Source: Puniceicoccaceae bacterium (GTDB lineage: Bacteria > Verrucomicrobiota > Verrucomicrobiia > Opitutales > Coraliomargaritaceae). From it: 11,035 nt of DNA. Numbering within the stretch: position 1 is the first letter of the stretch; every line of letters begins with the position of its first letter. The notes beneath the pieces are model-generated. The model was not told where the DNA came from. It did no database searches and was given only the letters and a program-made list of their open reading frames with translations. The stretch is taken from assembly GCA_003567255.1 (NCBI GenBank), contig PWZW01000106.1:1-11035 (forward strand), given 5' to 3'. Positions 7,055-11,035 of this stretch are shown here, piece after piece. The translations under genes were made by a program, and so were the position numbers.

Positions 7055-8026
7055 CTACCTCGTACGGCGCCGGCTTTCGCTCGCCCCCATTCCATTAAAA
7101 TAGACGAAGAAACAAGTTAGCGTCAGCCCAATGGAAAGCGTAGCCAAAACCTCCACCACCAAAATAAGCGGCCCCGCCCAAGCCTCCGGATATTCGAAAA
7201 AACCCAAGCCCAAGGGCATGAAGCTCACCGCTAGGGCGAGAAAAAAGAAAAAGCCGATCCCCAGTCCCCACTTCCAAGCCCAGGTGGAAAGGTTTTCGAT
7301 TATTTGCCACCCGGCCAGCTGGAGAATGATACCCGCAGCAGCCAAAACCACGCCCGCCTGAAACGCCCCTCCCGGATAAGCCTTTCCCAACCACAACAAA
7401 TACCCCGCAACCATTACCATAAGCGGAGCGAGGAGCCGCGCCAGACTTTCTATGACCGGATCGGAGTCGGGCCCTTGTTCCGGACGTCGAAACCCCTCAA
7501 ACCCTCCCGCACAAAAAATGGCGAGCATGGCGACCACCAACACCCCGATCTCCAGCCACGTATCATAACTCCGATAGTTGAGCAGCACTGCCGTCACTGG
7601 ATGCTCGACCCCTGAATGCGGAAGGGAAGCCTCAGTCAGCGCGGTCAAGCCACCACCCTCCGGCATATGGAACATCGCCATCCCCAAGACCGCCGCGAAA
7701 GCCAGCGTGCCGCAACTAATGACCGTCCGCGAAAATAGCGCAGTCGGTAAATCCTTACCAAAAATCGCCGAGGCATCGTCCCCTCCCCGACTAAAATCCC
7801 GCAGGGAATTAATCAAAAGTACCCCCAGCAGCCCTGCCCCTATGGCAGCCTCGGCAAGCGCAACATCGGGAGCGGCCAGCCGGGCCCAGGCCAGCGAGAG
7901 CGTCAATCCAAAGGAAATAAACGCAACCGCACACTGGTACAGCGTCGGCGCAATGAGGGCCCGGACCGCCAGGATGACGAGCAAAAGAGCGAGCAAACCA
8001 TCGAGAAGTCCCGCCGGTAAACTCAC
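7055..8026 (-). CDS. MrpA C-terminal (MbhD/MbhE-like) domains fused to MrpB
   Basis: A 323-residue fusion membrane protein read from GTG at 8026. Residues about 5-75 form a DUF4040/MbhD-like domain (helices around LLALLLVILAVRALIAPTL, then APDVALAEAAIGAG at 52-65), equivalent to part of the MrpA C-terminus and to NuoJ. Residues about 100-175 match MbhE and the end of MrpA, with the N-Y-R-S-Y-DTW-L-EI motif (150-160) in place of the usual F-R-G-x-DT-x-x-E. Residues about 190-310 are an MnhB/MrpB domain, with PGGAFQAGVV (218-227) matching the GGGFxxG loop. The GTG start gives the GTGA overlap with mrpG (8023-8026) seen as ATGA elsewhere in this operon; the longer in-frame start at 8107 would overlap mrpG by 85 bp and add polar residues. 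No separate mrpB or full mrpA exists here, so this polypeptide supplies both parts. Confidence 0.9.
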   Translation of the reverse strand: MSLPAGLLDGLLALLLVILAVRALIAPTLYQCAVAFISFGLTLSLAWARLAAPDVALAEAAIGAGLLGVLLINSLRDFSRGGDDASAIFGKDLPTALFSRTVISCGTLAFAAVLGMAMFHMPEGGGLTALTEASLPHSGVEHPVTAVLLNYRSYDTWLEIGVLVVAMLAIFCAGGFEGFRRPEQGPDSDPVIESLARLLAPLMVMVAGYLLWLGKAYPGGAFQAGVVLAAAGIILQLAGWQIIENLSTWAWKWGLGIGFFFFLALAVSFMPLGLGFFEYPEAWAGPLILVVEVLATLSIGLTLTCFFVYFNGMGASESRRRTR

Positions 8027-8349
8027 TCCCCACCCCCTTCCTTGGGCCGTACACTCTCCCGTACTTTTTGATCGGAATGCAGGAAAAAGCGTCCAATCGC
8101 GTAACAACCTGTCGATCCCGCAAGGAGGGCGAACGCCCAGATTAAGCCGAGCTTAAGGCCATCCAAGAGGGAATCGATTTGAAAAATCAGCCCGAGCACA
8201 AGCAAGCCAAGCCCCAAATTATCCGCCTTTGTCAGCGCATGAAGCCGCGAAAACAGATCGGGAAAACGCAACAACCCAACCGTCCCAGCGAGAAAGAAAA
8301 ATCCGCTGGCCATCATCAAGAGCACAGTGATCCAGTCGTTCCAAAACAT
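8023..8349 (-). CDS. mrpG: Na+/H+ antiporter subunit G (MrpG/MnhG)
   Basis: A 108-residue membrane subunit with three predicted helices (about 8-28, 45-60, 66-90). The family signature GTVGLLRFPDLFSRLHALTK (22-41) followed by ADNLG (42-46) matches the G-x-x-GLLRLPDxYxRLHAATKADTLG motif of MrpG. The downstream P-x-x-x-H element that many MrpG proteins carry in the third helix region is not present; this protein reads LLAGSTGCYAIGRF there. The C-terminus is charged and short. It begins 12 bp after mrpF without an obvious ribosome binding site and shares a GTGA overlap with the next gene. Its role in the complex is structural, within the MrpE/F/G module, as known for the family. Confidence 0.94.
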   Translation of the reverse strand: MFWNDWITVLLMMASGFFFLAGTVGLLRFPDLFSRLHALTKADNLGLGLLVLGLIFQIDSLLDGLKLGLIWAFALLAGSTGCYAIGRFFLHSDQKVRESVRPKEGGGE

Positions 8350-8361
8350 GGTAAATATAAA

Positions 8362-8634
8362 TCAAGCCTTATCCGGCGCGTCGGAACCTTCACCCGTTCG
8401 CAAAAAACAGACCACCACCATCACGGCGAGCAGCGCAAAGGCGAGTGCCACATTCCGCAGTGCCGGTTCAGCCAATACCTCCGCAAGCACCAGGAGGATC
8501 GCCACACCCGTCGTGCCAAACAATTGCGCCGCCGTCAGACGATCTGCCACCGACGGTCCTTTGGCGGCCCTCCAAAGCGCCGCCGTCAAGTTTGCGAAAA
8601 GAAAGATCACAAAACCTTGATAAAAAAGCTCCAT
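8362..8634 (-). CDS. mrpF: Na+/H+ antiporter subunit F (MrpF/MnhF)
   Basis: A 90-residue membrane protein with three helices (about 3-23, 33-52, 58-80), first gene of the operon. The signature GPSVADRLTAAQLFGTTGVA (26-45) matches the GPTxxDRxxALDxLxxxxVA motif of MrpF. The acidic residue usually found six positions after ADR is replaced by Q37 here, which may be typical of this Mrp subtype. The start at 8634 has no clear ribosome binding site but gives a standard MrpF N-terminus. In Mrp clusters F is followed by G, as here. Confidence 0.93.
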   Translation of the reverse strand: MELFYQGFVIFLFANLTAALWRAAKGPSVADRLTAAQLFGTTGVAILLVLAEVLAEPALRNVALAFALLAVMVVVCFLRTGEGSDAPDKA

Positions 8635-9290
8635 ACTTTGATGTCTTATGATGATTTTCGCGTTTACCCAAACCCTTTCGAAGCTCCCGCCACGTTTAGG
8701 AATTTGAAACGAAGTTCAATGAAAGCAACGAAATCCGGCGCTGGGCCGATCCATTGTAGGTTCGCCCAGACGGTACTTGCTAGAATCACCGCCGACTGCC
8801 CTGGGGAGGGCGGCTCCATTCAGGCCCAAAGCCCTTGCACAATGTGCGCCCCATCTCCGCTTCGCTACGTCGAACCCTCTCCGAGGGTTCGCATCTCCTC
8901 TCTCAAACCGCGCTTTCCGCGGCTGCGCCTTGAAATGGCGGAGTGGCCGGAACTAAAATACGTACACCTCTGAAACGATTTTCTGGCGATGTGATAAACT
9001 CGGAAAGTCTCCTCAAGCCGCTACCTCGCCGCATTTGAGGATAAAACTGAACCGTATATTTTGATGTGGTGTTGATCGATTTGGCACAAAATTGCCCAGA
9101 CCTTGGATTGACTCAGCATCTTCCGGTTCCTCGTGATTTAACCGTAATCGTTCCATTAATTTACAACTAGCCGAGTTGCTCTGGACCCAGGCCCACCCCC
9201 CATATCCCCCGCTTACTCGCAAAATATTCCACTTGCCTAAAAAGCTAATATATGATTACTTAACCCATATTTATTTCGTTTTGTAAGCAT
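8635..9290. other. Intergenic region between divergent mrp and hipBA operons
   Basis: These 656 bp should hold the promoters of both operons. The part nearest mrpF (8635-8836) shows no convincing -35/-10 pair on the reverse strand; a GC hairpin GCCCT-GGGG-AGGGC lies at 8798-8811. A partial copy of the structured repeat occupies 8837-8943. The part nearest hipB (about 9220-9290) is clearly more AT-rich than its surroundings and is the likely hipBA promoter region, but I could not fit a well-spaced sigma-70 promoter. A reverse-strand open frame at 9013-9222 has no recognisable domain and no ribosome binding site, so I do not call it a gene. Confidence 0.55.
8837..8943 (+). repeat. Partial, diverged copy of the structured intergenic repeat
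   Basis: Bases 8837-8875 match 10796-10834 in the downstream array with a single mismatch over 39 positions; the core 8845-8875 (beginning TGCGCCCCATCTCC, ending TACGTCGAAC) is identical in all three copies. A perfect 9-bp hairpin, CGAACCCTC-TCC-GAGGGTTCG, follows at 8871-8891. A second hairpin CCGCG-CTTTC-CGCGG sits at 8909-8923, and the copy ends with AAATGGCGGAG (8933-8943) like the array units. It lacks the unit's first half, which carries the tRNA-like end and the 16-bp palindrome. It lies upstream of hipB in the same orientation as the array downstream of hipA. Confidence 0.8.
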
Positions 9291-9295
9291 ATGCT
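9286..9295. promoter_or_regulatory. 10-bp palindrome over the hipB start codon, possible operator
   Basis: AGCATATGCT is a perfect 10-bp palindrome covering the hipB ATG. A further short inverted repeat, ATATG (9250-9254) and CATAT (9266-9270), lies upstream in the AT-rich leader. HipB-type antitoxins repress their own operons by binding palindromes near the promoter, so these are candidate operators. A 10-bp palindrome can occur by chance, so support is weak. Confidence 0.2.
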
Positions 9296-9590
9296 ATCAC
9301 TTAAATCGAAAAACGAACTATTTAGAGAGCTCGTCGAGCGCTGCCGGGCTACTCGGTTGCGCCAGAATAGGACGCAGAAGGAAGCGGCGGAACGGGCCGG
9401 CATTCCTTTAAGTACCTACCGGCGTTTCGAGCAGTCGGGCCAGCTCTCGCTCGAACGTTTTGTGGCGGTACTCCACGCCCTCAACGAAGTGGCAGCCATC
9501 GAACAGCTACTGGCGCCTCCACCGGTCAATGACCTCAATGAGCTCGATTCGGCCAAACCGGAGAAGCAACGCGCCCGCACACGATCATGA
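9291..9590 (+). CDS. hipB: HipB-like antitoxin, Xre-family HTH regulator
   Basis: A 99-residue cytosolic DNA-binding protein. Residues about 10-73 form an Xre/Cro-type helix-turn-helix domain: LVERCRATRLRQNRTQKEAA (14-33) is helix 1 and the start of the HTH, and ERAGIPLSTYRRFEQSGQLS (34-53) holds the recognition helix and the characteristic (R/W)xFExxG ending, followed by LERFVAVLHAL (54-64) and IEQLL. The tail (about 75-99) is polar and probably disordered. Its stop overlaps the start of the HipA-like kinase by 4 bp (ATGA, 9587-9590), the usual toxin-antitoxin layout. As in other hipBA pairs it should neutralise the kinase and repress the operon; this is from family knowledge. The start at 9291 has only a weak ribosome binding site. 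Confidence 0.88.
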   Translation: MLSLKSKNELFRELVERCRATRLRQNRTQKEAAERAGIPLSTYRRFEQSGQLSLERFVAVLHALNEVAAIEQLLAPPPVNDLNELDSAKPEKQRARTRS

Positions 9591-10732
9591 GACTGGAAGT
9601 CCGCTACAACGGCCAAAGCGTCGGGCGCCTCGATGACAGCACAGGCCGCATCCTCTTTCAATACGATGCCAGTTGGCTGAGCAGGGGCATCGAGCTCTCT
9701 CCCTTCTACCTGCCTCTGAAGCAAGGCGTGATCACCTTGCAAGGCCCCTTCGAAGGGGGCCTCGCCGGGCTCTTTGCGGACTCTTTGCCCGACCATTGGG
9801 GCCGCAGCATTATGGATCGTCGGCTGCGCGAATCAGGCATAAACCCGGCCGCCGTCTCCGTCCTGAAACGGCTCGCACTCGTCGGCAATGGCGGCTTCGG
9901 TGCTCTGAGCTACCACCCGGCGGAAGCCGAAGATCATTACGAGGCCAACAGCTTACAGGATGCCATGCAGTTTTCCCGAGAAGTGCTGCGCTTCCCGGAA
10001 AACGAGCTACCCGGCTCGCGGGTAATGCAACAGGCAGGCTCCAACCCCGGTGGACGCTTCCCAAAGCTCTGCGTCGGCTGGCAGCCAGACTCCCGCCAGC
10101 TCGTCATCGGCACCTCGCACTATCCGGAAGGCTTCCTGCCCTGCCTGCTCAAGCTCGACCTGGGTTCAGACATGCCCCAGGGCAAAACTAATCTATGTCG
10201 GAGGGAATACGACCTGCTAAAGCAAGCCGAGGACTGCGGCATCCGCTGCCCTCGCCGCTGGCTGCTCGAAGGTGTCGATACCAAAGAAGTGCCCTACGCC
10301 CACTTACTCGTCCAGCGCTTCGACCGCACTGCGGATCGAGCCGTGCATCTGCACTCCTTCTCCGGCATCGCACACAAACTGTCTATCCGCTACGGCAACA
10401 GCTACGAGGAACTCTTCCGCCTCACTTCCGCACTCACCTGCGACCAGCGTGAAGTCGAGCAGCTCTACCGCCGCATGGTCTTTAACGTCCTCGCCGGCAA
10501 TCGCGACGACCACGTGCGCAACCACGCCTTCCTCATGCCGGAGCCCAATCAATGGCAAATCAGCCCCGCCTACGACCTCACCCCTACCCCGGAGCTCGAA
10601 GAACAGTGCCTCAGCATCAATAATCAATGGAGCTCCATCAAAAAGCGGGATCTCCTCCAAGTCGGCCAACAGTTCTCCGTCCATAAGGCGGCACAAATCA
10701 TAGAGCAGATCGCTGAGCACCCTGACCTATAA
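9587..10732 (+). CDS. hipA: HipA-type serine/threonine kinase toxin, possibly C-terminally shortened
   Basis: A 381-residue cytosolic kinase. In E. coli, HipA phosphorylates glutamyl-tRNA synthetase and causes growth arrest; the target here is unknown. The N-terminal HipA subdomain is complete (LEVRYNGQSVGRL at 3-15; LSPFYLPL; FEGGLAGLFADSLPDHWG at 55-72). The ATP-binding loop is GSNPGGRFPK with K160, and LLKL with K189 follows. The catalytic segment NVLAGNRDDHVRNHAFL (300-316) gives Asp307 and Asn312, and the metal-binding Asp330 is in SPAYDLTP. All active-site residues are therefore present, suggesting an active kinase. Only 51 residues follow Asp330, against roughly 100 in E. coli HipA (440 residues), so the C-terminal helical part looks short. 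The stop lies 13 bp before a tandem repeat array, which may have cut off the end. It is translationally coupled to hipB. Confidence 0.9.
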   Translation: MRLEVRYNGQSVGRLDDSTGRILFQYDASWLSRGIELSPFYLPLKQGVITLQGPFEGGLAGLFADSLPDHWGRSIMDRRLRESGINPAAVSVLKRLALVGNGGFGALSYHPAEAEDHYEANSLQDAMQFSREVLRFPENELPGSRVMQQAGSNPGGRFPKLCVGWQPDSRQLVIGTSHYPEGFLPCLLKLDLGSDMPQGKTNLCRREYDLLKQAEDCGIRCPRRWLLEGVDTKEVPYAHLLVQRFDRTADRAVHLHSFSGIAHKLSIRYGNSYEELFRLTSALTCDQREVEQLYRRMVFNVLAGNRDDHVRNHAFLMPEPNQWQISPAYDLTPTPELEEQCLSINNQWSSIKKRDLLQVGQQFSVHKAAQIIEQIAEHPDL

Positions 10733-10745
10733 GCTCTTAAATAAT

Positions 10746-10764
10746 TGGCGGAGAGCAAGGGATT
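10746..10764 (-). other. tRNA-Ser 3'-end-like segment, unit 1
   Basis: Read on the reverse strand, this segment is AATCCCTTGCTCTCCGCCA, which resembles the 3' end of a bacterial tRNA-Ser gene: end of the T loop, 3' strand of the T stem, 3' strand of the acceptor stem, discriminator G and CCA. The rest of a tRNA is absent (upstream bases are GCCAACCC, not a T-stem partner), so this is not a functional tRNA gene. The same segment recurs at 10886-10904. The match is to tRNA-Ser patterns from general knowledge; no tRNA gene is in the window for comparison. Confidence 0.45.
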
Positions 10765-11035
10765 GGGTTGGCGCATGCGCCAAGTCCTTCGGACCGCACA
10801 ATATGCGCCCCATCTCCGCTTCGCTACGTCGAACGCCTCGGTTCCCGAGGGTTCAAATCACTATCTCCCCGATTTTCTTCGAAAATGGCGGAGAGCAAGG
10901 GATTGGGTTGGCGCGTGCGCCAAGTCCTTCGGACCGCACGAGAGGTGCGCCCCATCTCCGCTTCGCTACGTCGAACGCCTCGGTTCCCTCGGGTTCAAAT
11001 CACTATCTCCCCGATTTTCTTCGAAAATGGCGGAG
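10746..11035 (+). repeat. Tandem array of a ~140-bp structured repeat (runs off the window)
   Basis: Units start at 10746, 10886 and 11028 (periods 140 and 142 bp); only the first 8 bases of the third are inside the window. Each unit opens with TGGCGGAGAGCAAGGGATT, followed by a 16-bp palindrome (TTGGCGCATGCGCCAA at 10768-10783; one central change at 10908-10923), a GTCC-TTC-GGAC hairpin, and the core shared with the partial copy at 8837. A stem GAAC-g-CCTCGG / CCGAGG-GTTC follows (10831-10854), and last an imperfect 13-bp hairpin, CTCCCCGATTTTC-TTC-GAAAATGGCGGAG, which bridges into the next unit (10865-10893). Differences between units are few: the 13 versus 15 nt spacer after GACC, and CCGAGG changed to CCTCGG (10985-10990), which breaks that stem in unit 2. 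No coding capacity is credible. Confidence 0.9.

Noticed and set aside
1975..8634. Complex I or a membrane-bound hydrogenase rather than an antiporter
   Set aside because: NuoL/M/N-like, NuoK-like and NuoJ-like parts are present, but no NuoB, C, D, H or I homologue or hydrogenase large/small subunit lies in the window, while MrpE, F, G and B are present.
8837..8943. A tRNA or small RNA gene, suggested by strong hairpins and a GAGGGTTCG segment
   Set aside because: No complete cloverleaf, no acceptor stem and no anticodon arm can be folded; the segment is explained as a copy of the repeat found downstream of hipA.
8179..8973. A 264-codon + strand open frame over mrpG, mrpF and the intergenic region
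   Set aside because: It is antisense to two clear Mrp subunit genes and runs into the structured repeat; its composition (Lys/Arg/His/Gln-rich) is that of a shadow frame.
9013..9222. A 69-codon reverse-strand open frame upstream of hipB
   Set aside because: No domain, no ribosome binding site, and it lies in the region expected to hold promoters. It could be a remnant, but nothing supports a gene.
10746..11035. CRISPR array
   Set aside because: The repeats are tandem at 140-142 bp with nearly the whole unit conserved, so there are no short repeats separated by unique spacers, and no cas gene is nearby.

Overview
The window looks like a chromosomal segment of a Gram-negative, moderately GC-rich bacterium. 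The compact Mrp-type cation antiporter operon, the thioredoxin-type arsenate reductase and the structured GC-rich intergenic repeats would suit a marine Verrucomicrobiota (Opitutales/Puniceicoccales-like) genome. That assignment is an impression from sequence style, not a database result.

Region 1 (1-1083, + strand) is the end of an arsenic resistance operon. It holds the 3' end of an ArsA-type ATPase gene, a 70-residue FmdB-like protein whose zinc-ribbon cysteines are missing but which ends in a CxxxCCC tail, and a thioredoxin-coupled arsenate reductase with all its catalytic cysteines (C10, C83, C90). Region 2 (1084-1475) is non-coding or degenerate. It lies between two convergent operons and carries an imperfect GC-rich hairpin element.

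Region 3 (1476-8634, - strand) is the core of the window: eight tightly packed genes for a multisubunit Na+/H+ antiporter of the Mrp/Mnh type. They are transcribed from high to low coordinates in the order F - G - (A C-terminal part fused to B) - C - D - D' - D'' - E. Four junctions are 4-bp start/stop overlaps and the other three gaps are 12, 4 and 1 bp, so this is one translationally coupled operon. No full-length MrpA is present. Its C-terminal (MbhD/MbhE-like) domains are fused to MrpB, and its N-terminal NuoL-like part seems to be replaced by one of three separate NuoL/M/N-like subunits. The third of these (1975-3705) lacks the otherwise conserved TM5 glutamate (Ala127 instead) but keeps the channel lysines, and it has a long C-terminal extension that could act as a lateral arm.

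Region 4 (8635-9290) is the intergenic region between the divergent mrp and hipBA operons. It contains a partial copy of a structured repeat. Region 5 (9291-10732, + strand) is a hipBA toxin-antitoxin pair: an Xre-family antitoxin or repressor overlapping a HipA-type kinase that seems short at its C-terminus. Region 6 (10746-11035) is a tandem array of a ~140-bp structured repeat that continues past the window end. Its unit begins with a sequence that reads, on the opposite strand, like the 3' end of a tRNA-Ser gene including CCA. The upstream partial copy and this array are in the same orientation, so hipBA is bracketed by direct repeats.
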